A stretch of DNA of 5,371 nt. Origin: an uncultured Rickettsiales bacterium (GTDB lineage: Bacteria; Pseudomonadota; Alphaproteobacteria; Rickettsiales; UBA998). The DNA lies in assembly GCA_937982385.1 (NCBI GenBank), contig CALJMC010000102.1, positions 1-5,371 on the forward strand, written 5' to 3'. Within the stretch, counting starts at the first letter, position 1; each line of letters starts with the position of its first letter. The position numbers and the translations under genes are program-made. This document shows, one piece after another, positions 1-5,371 of the stretch. Below the pieces are notes generated by a model that searched no databases, had not been told where the DNA came from, and was given only the letters and a program-made list of their open reading frames with translations.

Positions 1-1148
1 CTATGTTTCTGTAGATTTGTATCACCCGCAACATCACTCACAATGTTGTTGAAGAGTGTCTGTAATGTTTCTGTTTTGGCAGCATGACGCGTGCCCTCAG
101 CCGTGCGCGTTTGGTTCAACAATTCTGAGGCATGCTCCCACAAAGCATAATGAAGGGTTGGTTGATTGATGGGTGGGAATATTGCGCGAATGCCCGCCTC
201 AGCTTCCTGCATCACCTCGATAGCATGATGCGCCATATGCCCATTGTAAAAATCGGGACCACGACGGATGGGCGACGTAAAATGACAATAGCTATTTTGT
301 ATTGGTCCTGCATAAGGCAGCGCGTTATGTTCCGTGCAATCAGTGCTGTAATAGGCGCGCTCAACGGGCGGCGTGCCATTCAGATAGGTTCCATCAAAAT
401 TGCGATACATAAAGGGCAATTCTGTACGCGCAAAAATATTAGCCACCGCATAATTGGCGAGTAACATATAAGTTTCAATCATCTTCTTCACCCCAATGTC
501 AGGGCTGTCTTTCGGGGTGTTATAGCGCGAGGCAAAGGGCGCATCATCAAACTCGCGAATCATCTCATTCTCTTGACCAAAGAAGTTGTCTTTCACGCCC
601 TTGGCAATGGCCGCCATCTGCGAAAACTCAGTCGTAGACTTCATATAATCCGTCGCCATGTCATAATCTGCAGCGGATGATTCGGTAATTACAGGTTCCA
701 ACTCAGTATGAATAGGCTGAAAATTATTGTTTAAATGAATAATGACTGACAACCCCAAACGCTCCTGCTGATGCTCCAAACTCATCCGCTCCATCAAGGC
801 AGAAGGGAACATATGGTCAATCATCCATGGGCGATACACCGTGAAAGCGCGCTCATGCGCCACATCGGCAAGCGGGTTGTCGAGCGGAATATATCCAGCG
901 ACATCAGCAATGGTAATATGCACGCGATAGCCGTCACCCTCAGGCGCTGTTTCGACAAAAATCCCGTCATCACGATCCGACACAATATTGGGATGCACAT
1001 CATCAATCGGATGGGTAATAGTGTGTCTGCGACTACGATATTCTTTCGGGCTAATGGAGCCTAACTTTTGCGCCGCATGACGTTGATGCGCGCTGAACCC
1101 CTTGCGAGGTGGAATCAGATTTTTTGTGTCAATGTCATCATCAGCCAT
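1..1148 (-). CDS. RNB-domain 3'-5' exoribonuclease (RNase II/RNase R superfamily), C-terminus cut by window edge
   Basis: My own translation from the ATG at 1148-1146 stays open for 382 codons to the window edge. RNB-family landmarks appear in the right order: an acidic metal-binding segment (D49, D50, then SDRDDG at 57-62), HITIADV at 77-83, FTVYRP at about 99-104, RMSLEHQQERLGLSV, IETYMLLANYAVANIF, ELPFMYR, and HFTSPIRR at 289-296 followed by PD. By family knowledge such enzymes degrade single-stranded RNA processively from the 3' end in the cytoplasm, using Mg ions held by the Asp cluster. Only about 45 residues precede the acidic segment, so the N-terminal OB/cold-shock domains of E. coli RNase II and RNase R are absent. 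Any C-terminal S1 domain lies outside the window. An in-frame TAA at 1175-1173 and no alternative start codon between make 1148 the earliest start. Oddities: a longer gap inside the acidic motif, and Gly297 where RNase R has Tyr after the RR. The domain call is firm; RNase R versus RNase II versus a separate subfamily is open. Confidence 0.9.
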   Translation of the reverse strand, partial: MADDDIDTKNLIPPRKGFSAHQRHAAQKLGSISPKEYRSRRHTITHPIDDVHPNIVSDRDDGIFVETAPEGDGYRVHITIADVAGYIPLDNPLADVAHERAFTVYRPWMIDHMFPSALMERMSLEHQQERLGLSVIIHLNNNFQPIHTELEPVITESSAADYDMATDYMKSTTEFSQMAAIAKGVKDNFFGQENEMIREFDDAPFASRYNTPKDSPDIGVKKMIETYMLLANYAVANIFARTELPFMYRNFDGTYLNGTPPVERAYYSTDCTEHNALPYAGPIQNSYCHFTSPIRRGPDFYNGHMAHHAIEVMQEAEAGIRAIFPPINQPTLHYALWEHASELLNQTRTAEGTRHAAKTETLQTLFNNIVSDVAGDTNLQKH

Positions 1149-1183
1149 AGAATGATGATACGATTCGCGAAGTTAAAAAGCAA
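1148..1183 (-). promoter_or_regulatory. Sigma70-like promoter for the RNB gene, predicted leaderless
   Basis: On the minus strand a -35-like TTGCTT (1183-1178) is followed by a spacer of exactly 17 nt (1177-1161) and a -10-like TATCAT (1160-1155). Six bases (1154-1149) separate the -10 box from the A of the ATG at 1148, so the usual start distance falls on or next to the start codon itself. No AG-rich Shine-Dalgarno is visible upstream of this ATG. Boxes and spacing are seen directly; promoter activity and leaderless translation are inferred. If correct, the RNase gene can be transcribed independently of pheST. Confidence 0.55.
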
Positions 1184-1200
1184 ACTGTTAGTAGTGGACA

Positions 1201-1280
1201 CGAGCGCAGGAGCGCGAGTCAGCCTTGAGCATCGCGAAGCGATTCGCCTATCGCGCAGGTCAGGAGACCGAAGCGGGGGC
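1201..1280. other. GC-rich, repeat-dense intergenic island between pheT and the RNB gene
   Basis: This 80-nt stretch is about 67% GC by hand count (54/80). The next 40 nt on the promoter side are 40% GC and the 20 nt over the pheT stop are 25%. It contains GAGCGC twice (1202-1207, 1210-1215). It also has three 5-nt arms that can pair in two mutually exclusive ways: ATCGC 1231-1235 with GCGAT 1239-1243, or that same GCGAT with ATCGC 1250-1254. A further GGTC/GACC stem with a 4-nt loop lies at 1258-1269. CGATTCGC and TCGCGAAG here recur in the promoter spacer at 1161-1172. There is no U-tract beside any hairpin, so it is not a standard intrinsic terminator. No tRNA, reading frame with family features, or known element was recognised. 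It could be a dispersed repeat copy, a structured pheT 3' UTR, or a decayed remnant. Confidence 0.4.
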
Positions 1281-1289
1281 AATTAAATA

Positions 1290-3686
1290 CTATCTCAGCA
1301 CCGCACCTTGCTTGCCAGCAGCTGCAATAATAGCATCTGATACGCGGGTAATGTCGTCTTCACTCAGCGTGCGGTCAGTGGCTTGCAGGGTGACGGACAG
1401 GGCGATCGATTTTTTGCCGTCTTCCACACCTTTACCTTGATAGACATCAAAGAGTGTAACATCTTGCAGGAGTTTTTTCTCTGCATTATTAATCGCATTG
1501 ATAATGTCACCAGCGGCAACAGTTTCATCGACAATAAATGCAAAATCACGCTTTGTGGCTTGGAAGTCTGAGGTTTTTATCGCGACCATCTTTGCAGCTT
1601 TGCGTTTGGACGGAATATTTTGTGGCATCACTTCGCACGCAACAACTTCTTGTTCAATGTCCATCATGCGCAGAATTTGCGGATGAATGGAGCCGAAATA
1701 TCCGAGCGTAATTTTCCCGCCAAGTGATACACGACCAGATTTCCCTGGGTGATACCATGATGGTGCATCGGTGGTGACTTTTACTTTGTTCACATCTACG
1801 CCCAATGTGCTGAGCGCTGCAAATAAGTCGGCTTTGGCATCAAACGCATCAACCGCTTTTGGTTTAGATGACCAATGTTGCGCTGATGTACCTGTGCGAA
1901 CCGTTGCGGCGTGCATTGGTTGCGTGTCAGGCGAAGCGCCGAAGAATACATTGCCAAATTCGAACAATGCGACATTGCGCATGTTGCGTGCGATGTTGCG
2001 TGATGTTGCGGCTAACATGGCAGGCAGCAAGTTGGTGCGCATGATGGAAAGGTCAGAACTAATAGGGTTCACCACTTCGACAAATTTCAATTCATCATTG
2101 CCCTCTGGTGCAAAACGTAACGCATGTGCTTGCTCGCCAAATGCATAATGATAGACACCGTCCAACCCACGATTTGCCCATGTGCGGCGCACTAAGCGTG
2201 AGGTGATTTCTGTGTCATTGCCTTTGCTCGCGGTGCTTGGCGCGGCTGCAGGCAGCGCAATTTCAGGGATATTGTCATAGCCATAAATGCGCAATACTTC
2301 TTCAACAATATCTGCTTTCAGTGCCATGTCTGGGCGATAAGAGGGCGAGGTGACAGTCCAGTCTGCGCCGCTTGCTTTCACCGCAAAGCCAAGCTTCTCA
2401 AGGATCGCTTGAATCTCTGCATCATCAATGGTGATGCCGCTCATTTTGCGGATGATATCAGGGGAGAGTGATACGCTGTGCGTGATGTCAGGCTTGTTGC
2501 CAGTTATGAGCAATTCGCTCACTTCTGAGCTGTCAGAACCGCAGATATCCATGATAAGCTGGGTAGCGATGTCAGCACCCTCAGCCGTGAATTCAGGGTC
2601 AACCGTACGTTCAAAACGATAGCGGGCATCTGAGTCAATTTGTAGGTTGCGCCCTGTATTGGCGATGGAAATAGGGTCAAACCATGCGGATTCTAGCAGC
2701 ACATTTACGCTGTCAGCTTCGCAGCCTGTGGAGGTGCCGCCGACCACGCCGCCCAAGCCAATCACGCCGCTTTCATCGGCGATGGCGCAGAGTCCGTCGG
2801 GGAGGTTATAGGCCTTGTCATTGAGGGCTTCGAGATATTCGCCGTCACGTGTGTCGCGCACGGTGATGCCACCTTTAAGGCGGTCAGCATCATAGACATG
2901 CAGCGGACGACCATAGGTCATAGTCATATAGTTGGTGATGTCAACGAGCGCGGAGATAGGACGCACACCAACAGATTGCAATTTGCGTTGCATCCAATCT
3001 GGACTTTCACCGTTTGTTACGCCTGAAATGGTGCGGCTGACGAAATAAGGGCATGCATCACTTTCAAGTGTCACAGAAGTTGCGCTTGCGCCGCTTGGTT
3101 TGAAGCTAGGCTTTGCGATTGGTTTGAGCGTTCCCATGCCAGCGGCTGCTAAATCGCGCGCGATGCCATAAACACCGAGTGCGTCGCCACGGTTGGGGGT
3201 TATGGCGATTTCGAATAATACGTCATCAACGCCTAAATAACCTGCGATTTCATCGCCAACTTTTGCATCAGCGGGGAGTTCGAGGATGCCTGCTGCATCG
3301 CCTTCAAGCCCTAGCTCATCGGCAGAACACAGCATGCCTAAGCTTTCAACTCCGCGAATCTTAGATTTTTTGATAGTGAAATCACCTTTAGGGATATAGA
3401 CGCCAATATCAGCAAGCGCGACTTTAATGCCAGCGCGTGCGTTTGGTGCGCCACAGACGATGATACGTTCTCCGTCATGTGCTTTCACATTGCATACGCG
3501 TAATTTATCGGCATCAGGATGTTGCTCCGCTTCCAACACCTCAGCTACAGTAAAAGATGAGAGTTTTGATACAAAATCTTGGATTTCTTCAATTTCCAAA
3601 CCAATAGCAGTAAGTGCAACAGACAACTCATCCACGGTTTTATCGGTATCTAAATGCTCTTTGAGCCAACTAAGCGTAAATTTCAT
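1290..3686 (-). CDS. pheT: Phenylalanyl-tRNA synthetase beta subunit PheT
   Basis: This 798-residue protein has the full bacterial PheT layout and the normal length of about 790-800. It pairs with PheS as an alpha2-beta2 cytoplasmic enzyme that attaches phenylalanine to tRNA-Phe, and it carries the proofreading site against mischarged tyrosine. Visible in order: an EMAP II-like tRNA-binding domain at about 40-150 (HPDADKLRVC, VCGAPN, GMLCS), the B3/B4 editing domain at about 213-372 (PLHVYDADRL, GGVVGGT, LLESAWFDP, DARYRFER), B5 at about 402-472 (YRPDMALKADIVEEVLRIYGYDNIP), the catalytically inactive synthetase-like B6-B7 core at about 490-690 (NPISSDLSIMRTNLLP, FEFG), and a C-terminal FDX-ACB domain at about 706-798 (KRDFAF). 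His263, Glu332 and Ser352/Ala354 match the E. coli editing-pocket positions as I recall them. The start is fixed by a good Shine-Dalgarno 7 nt upstream and by MKFTLSWL, the usual N-terminus. No clear terminator follows the TAG. Confidence 0.98.
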   Translation of the reverse strand: MKFTLSWLKEHLDTDKTVDELSVALTAIGLEIEEIQDFVSKLSSFTVAEVLEAEQHPDADKLRVCNVKAHDGERIIVCGAPNARAGIKVALADIGVYIPKGDFTIKKSKIRGVESLGMLCSADELGLEGDAAGILELPADAKVGDEIAGYLGVDDVLFEIAITPNRGDALGVYGIARDLAAAGMGTLKPIAKPSFKPSGASATSVTLESDACPYFVSRTISGVTNGESPDWMQRKLQSVGVRPISALVDITNYMTMTYGRPLHVYDADRLKGGITVRDTRDGEYLEALNDKAYNLPDGLCAIADESGVIGLGGVVGGTSTGCEADSVNVLLESAWFDPISIANTGRNLQIDSDARYRFERTVDPEFTAEGADIATQLIMDICGSDSSEVSELLITGNKPDITHSVSLSPDIIRKMSGITIDDAEIQAILEKLGFAVKASGADWTVTSPSYRPDMALKADIVEEVLRIYGYDNIPEIALPAAAPSTASKGNDTEITSRLVRRTWANRGLDGVYHYAFGEQAHALRFAPEGNDELKFVEVVNPISSDLSIMRTNLLPAMLAATSRNIARNMRNVALFEFGNVFFGASPDTQPMHAATVRTGTSAQHWSSKPKAVDAFDAKADLFAALSTLGVDVNKVKVTTDAPSWYHPGKSGRVSLGGKITLGYFGSIHPQILRMMDIEQEVVACEVMPQNIPSKRKAAKMVAIKTSDFQATKRDFAFIVDETVAAGDIINAINNAEKKLLQDVTLFDVYQGKGVEDGKKSIALSVTLQATDRTLSEDDITRVSDAIIAAAGKQGAVLR

Positions 3687-3688
3687 GA

Positions 3689-4810
3689 CTACACTCCCTC
3701 AAAGTCGGATTCGCCGAACACACCAGGGATGTTCATGGCGGAGAATCCGTAATGGTTGAGCCAACGATGGTCTCCATCAAAGAAGGTGCGCAGATCTGGG
3801 ATATTATATTTGAGCATGGCTAGGCGTTCTATGCCCATGCCGAAGGCAAAGCCTTGCCATTCGTCAGGGTCGAGTCCGCAATTGGTGAGGACGTTGGGAT
3901 GCACCATGCCGCAACCTAAAATTTCCATCCAATCATCACCTTCACCGATAATGAGGGATTCTTTGGATTTCTTACAACCAATATCCACCTCAGCAGATGG
4001 CTCCGTGAACGGGAAGAAGCTTGGGCGGAAACGCACAGGCAACTCATCTTTGCCGAAGAACTCGCGCAAGAACTGAATCAGGCAGCCTTTGAGATGTCCC
4101 ATATTGATGTCTTTATCGATGAGCAAGCCTTCCACCTGATGGAACATCGGGGTGTGGGTCATGTCTGAGTCAGAACGGAAGGTTGCACCCGGCGCGATAA
4201 TGCGAATGGGTGGCTCTTCATTTTTCATGGTGCGTACTTGCACGGGCGATGTGTGGGTGCGCAGAACATGGGAATGCTCTGCTGTGTTTTCGTCTTCGCT
4301 TTGCAATGTTTCAGCCGAGGTTTCGCGCACATAAAATGTATCATGCATTTGGCGAGCAGGGTGCGATGGTGGAATGTTGAGCGCATCAAAGTTATGCTCA
4401 TCATCTTCAACGAGTGGTCCATGACGCACTTCAAAGCCCATGCCAGCGAAAATGGTCGAAATTTCATCCATTACTTGCGTGATTGGGTGAATGGTTCCGC
4501 GCGTTGTGGGCGCGACAGGAAGTGACACGTCAATGCGTTCATTTGCAAGCTGTGCTGCTTCGGCATTTGCCTCAAGTGTTGCTTTGCGAGCTTCAATAGC
4601 TGCTTCAACTGCTTTGCGTTGTTTGTTGAGTTCTTGTCCGCGTTCGCGGCGGAGTTCTGGTGCGACTTGCCCTAATTCTTTGAGGGCTGAGGTGAGTTCA
4701 CCTTTTTTGCCCAAAAGGGCAACACGAATATCGTCAAGCGACTGTAAATCAGCGCTCTGCTGGATTTGTTCGATATAATTGGGGGTATCTAGTTTCTCTG
4801 CGGCACTCAT
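3689..4810 (-). CDS. pheS: Phenylalanyl-tRNA synthetase alpha subunit PheS
   Basis: This 373-residue class II synthetase subunit holds the active site that activates phenylalanine with ATP and transfers it to tRNA-Phe; it works only with PheT. The N-terminal 95 residues are charged and helical, as expected for the tRNA-contacting coiled coil (LGKKGELTSALKELG at 33-47). The catalytic domain follows, with motif 1 around 123-153 (GMGFEVRHGPLVEDD, FDALNIPPSHPAR), RTHTSPVQVRTM at 184-195, motif 2 at about 203-229 (FRSDSDMTHTPMFHQVEG), the phenylalanine-pocket segment FFPFTEPSAEVD at 265-276, and motif 3 at 320-331 (GFAFGMGIERLA). It is somewhat longer than the usual 327-360 residues. The excess is a Glu/Ser-rich stretch at about 162-181 and about 17 residues after HYGF. 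The ATG at 4810 gives the typical N-terminal length but has only a weak AGG upstream. It follows rplT across a repeat-bearing gap and is 2 nt from pheT. Confidence 0.98.
   Translation of the reverse strand: MSAAEKLDTPNYIEQIQQSADLQSLDDIRVALLGKKGELTSALKELGQVAPELRRERGQELNKQRKAVEAAIEARKATLEANAEAAQLANERIDVSLPVAPTTRGTIHPITQVMDEISTIFAGMGFEVRHGPLVEDDEHNFDALNIPPSHPARQMHDTFYVRETSAETLQSEDENTAEHSHVLRTHTSPVQVRTMKNEEPPIRIIAPGATFRSDSDMTHTPMFHQVEGLLIDKDINMGHLKGCLIQFLREFFGKDELPVRFRPSFFPFTEPSAEVDIGCKKSKESLIIGEGDDWMEILGCGMVHPNVLTNCGLDPDEWQGFAFGMGIERLAMLKYNIPDLRTFFDGDHRWLNHYGFSAMNIPGVFGESDFEGV
3694..3700 (-). promoter_or_regulatory. pheT ribosome binding site encoded in the last codons of pheS
   Basis: The minus strand reads GAGGGAG at 3700-3694, 7 nt before the pheT ATG, and there is no other good site nearby. 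The same bases are most of the final Glu-Gly-Val codons of pheS, whose TAG (3691-3689) ends 2 nt before pheT begins. This placement favours translational coupling, which would keep the two subunits of the heterotetramer at matched levels. The site is seen directly; coupling is inferred. Confidence 0.85.
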
Positions 4811-4817
4811 GGAAGAA

Positions 4818-4820
4818 CCT
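4818..4820 (-). promoter_or_regulatory. Weak ribosome binding site of pheS
   Basis: Only AGG (4820-4818), 7 nt before the pheS ATG, resembles a Shine-Dalgarno. It is clearly weaker than the GAGGGAG of pheT and the AGGAG of rplT. It supports the start at 4810 because the distance is normal, but alone it is a three-base match. PheS translation may start less efficiently than its neighbours, or rely on the AU-rich, unstructured leader at about 4821-4841. Confidence 0.4.
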
Positions 4821-4844
4821 ATAAGATGGTGTATTTATATAGTC

Positions 4845-4911
4845 GTCATCCCCGCAAAGGCGGGGATCCATGCTTAACGTCAAGGTGGATTCCCGCCTTC
4901 GCGGGAATGAC
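4845..4911. repeat. Inverted pair of REP-like 26-nt palindromic units (BIME-like) between rplT and pheS
   Basis: Unit 1 (4845-4870) and the reverse complement of unit 2 (4886-4911) match at 23 of 26 positions and are separated by 15 nt. Each forms a perfect 8-bp hairpin with a 4-nt loop: ATCCCCGC/GCGGGGAT at 4848-4855 and 4860-4867, and ATTCCCGC/GCGGGAAT at 4889-4896 and 4901-4908. Of the three differences, two are the paired positions of one stem base pair (C-G versus T-A), so pairing is kept; the third is in the loop. Both start with GTCAT and end with ATCCA in their own orientation. This type resembles REP/BIME elements and the Neisseria dRS3 core (ATTCCC-N8-GGGAAT), which unit 2 matches. 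There is no U-tract, so these are not classic terminators. They fill most of the 114-nt rplT-pheS gap and may affect mRNA processing or partial termination between the two halves of the operon. Confidence 0.9.
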
Positions 4912-4924
4912 AGAGGTTTGTGTG

Positions 4925-5302
4925 TTACGCTGCTTTTTTAGCGTTTTTATCAAGTGCAGCTTGTGCTTGCTTTACGATTTCCGTAAATGCTTTTTCGTCA
5001 TGCACAGCAATATCTGCCAACACTTTACGGTCTAGCGTGATGCCAGCCTTGTTGAGGCCATTGATGAACTGTGAATAGACCATGCCATTCAAGCGAGCCG
5101 CAGCATTGATACGCTGAATCCAAAGACGACGGAAATCGCCTTTTTTCTTCTTGCGGTCACGATATGCATATTGCAAACCCTTCTCAACGCGCGTTACTGC
5201 AATGCGGTAACAGTTTTTAGAACGGCCACGAAAGCCCTTCGCTAATTTCATTATTTTCTTATGACGTTTATGGTTCGTCACACCACGTGATACACGTGCC
5301 AT
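4925..5302 (-). CDS. rplT: 50S ribosomal protein L20
   Basis: This very basic 125-residue protein matches L20 along its whole length: MARVSRGV at the start, HKRHKKIMKLAKGFRGRSKN at 11-30, QYAYRDRKKKKGDFRRLWIQRINAAAR at 44-70, then NGMVYSQFINGLNKAGITLDRKVLADIA. L20 binds 23S rRNA early and is needed for 50S assembly; its long N-terminal helix threads into the rRNA and the globular C-terminal part binds on the surface. In several bacteria L20 also represses its own operon by binding the rpmI-rplT leader; that leader lies outside this window. The length is slightly above the usual 117-120 because of a Lys/Ala-rich tail (KNAKKAA). The ATG at 5302 has a good AGGAG (5314-5310) 7 nt upstream, and the gene starts 21 nt after the rpmI stop, so the two are surely cotranscribed. 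Confidence 0.98.
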   Translation of the reverse strand: MARVSRGVTNHKRHKKIMKLAKGFRGRSKNCYRIAVTRVEKGLQYAYRDRKKKKGDFRRLWIQRINAAARLNGMVYSQFINGLNKAGITLDRKVLADIAVHDEKAFTEIVKQAQAALDKNAKKAA

Positions 5303-5323
5303 TGGTTTTCTCCTGTTTCTGAC

Positions 5324-5371
5324 TTAGCCGTAGGGCATATATTTTTTAACGATACGCGCATCAGCAGCACA
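5324..5371 (-). CDS. rpmI: 50S ribosomal protein L35, C-terminal fragment at window edge
   Basis: Reading from the window edge, 15 codons and a TAA (5326-5324) give CAADARIVKKYMPYG. This fits the C-terminus of L35, which typically ends in an ADxxRVKxxLPY-like sequence, and the position just upstream of rplT is the conserved one. L35 is a small basic 50S protein of about 65 residues, so roughly three quarters of the gene lies outside the window. The identification rests on a short tail plus synteny. Confidence 0.85.
   Translation of the reverse strand, partial: CAADARIVKKYMPYG

Noticed and set aside
132..464. Plus-strand open frames such as 132-464, 771-1064, 1771-2148, 3427-3759 and 4238-4525 as genes.
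   Set aside because: They lie opposite clearly homologous minus-strand genes, show no family motifs, and lack ribosome binding sites.
1201..1280. A tRNA or a Rho-independent terminator after pheT.
   Set aside because: No cloverleaf with T-arm and anticodon arm could be drawn. The only T-run on the transcribed strand (around 1180-1175) is more than 20 nt from the nearest short stem and belongs to the promoter candidate.
1225..1440. A plus-strand frame crossing from the intergenic island into the pheT 3' end as a small convergent gene.
   Set aside because: Most of it is the antisense of pheT's conserved FDX-ACB domain, and its start lies inside the repeat-rich island without a ribosome binding site.
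4818..4847. A promoter for pheS on the minus strand (ATGACG, 17-nt gap, TCTTAT).
   Set aside because: Each box matches only 4 of 6 consensus bases, and the start site would fall at the Shine-Dalgarno AGG, removing it. The nearby TATATAAAT has no -35 partner at 16-18 nt. Read-through from rplT is simpler.
4745..4871. A minus-strand ORF of about 40 codons starting at 4871 that overlaps the start of pheS, with two adjacent Phe codons, as a possible pheM-like leader peptide.
   Set aside because: Its first codons are just the REP-like unit translated, it has only two Phe codons, it has no Shine-Dalgarno, and there is no terminator/antiterminator pair with a U-tract. It is best explained by chance.
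4848..4908. The two GC-rich hairpins as intrinsic terminators.
   Set aside because: Neither is followed by a run of T on either strand, and they match the REP-like repeat class better.
1..5371. A CRISPR array, insertion sequence, toxin-antitoxin pair, defence cassette or riboswitch.
   Set aside because: There is no periodic repeat array, transposase, terminal inverted repeats with target duplication, or recognisable aptamer; apart from the two short gaps the window is filled by housekeeping genes and the RNB gene.

Overview
The window looks like a bacterial housekeeping locus, most likely from an alphaproteobacterium or a close proteobacterial relative, with moderate GC content. This rests on the conserved order rpmI-rplT-pheS-pheT and on the character of the proteins. 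PheS has a short tail after the HYGF motif, and PheT has a DARYRFER-type editing-site motif; both are recalled from alphaproteobacterial homologues. Species cannot be named from sequence alone. All supported genes lie on the minus strand, so the locus is read from position 5371 down to 1.

Layout in the direction of transcription. At 5371-5324 are the last 15 codons and stop of rpmI (ribosomal protein L35). Then, 21 nt later, comes rplT (L20; 5302-4925). A 114-nt gap (4924-4811) holds an inverted pair of REP-like 26-nt units, each able to form an 8-bp hairpin. It is followed by pheS (4810-3689) and, 2 nt later, pheT (3686-1290), the two subunits of phenylalanyl-tRNA synthetase. The pheT Shine-Dalgarno is written into the last codons of pheS. 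A 141-nt gap (1289-1149) holds an abrupt 80-nt GC-rich, repeat-dense island and then a good sigma70-like promoter. That promoter sits so close to the next ATG that the transcript would be leaderless. The last gene (1148 to beyond position 1) is the first 382 codons of an RNB-domain exoribonuclease of the RNase II/RNase R superfamily. It lacks the N-terminal OB/cold-shock domains usual in E. coli-type enzymes and is cut by the window edge.

The first four genes are all translation genes: two 50S proteins and the enzyme that charges tRNA-Phe. The E. coli version of this operon carries a pheM leader peptide and attenuator before pheS and ihfA after pheT. Here there is no convincing Phe-rich leader, the repeat pair occupies that place, and an RNase gene with its own promoter takes the downstream position.

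I found no mobile-element gene, CRISPR array, defence cassette or clear new system. The points most worth following up are the leaderless promoter, the atypical RNB protein, the repeat pair with compensatory stem changes, and the unexplained GC-rich island.
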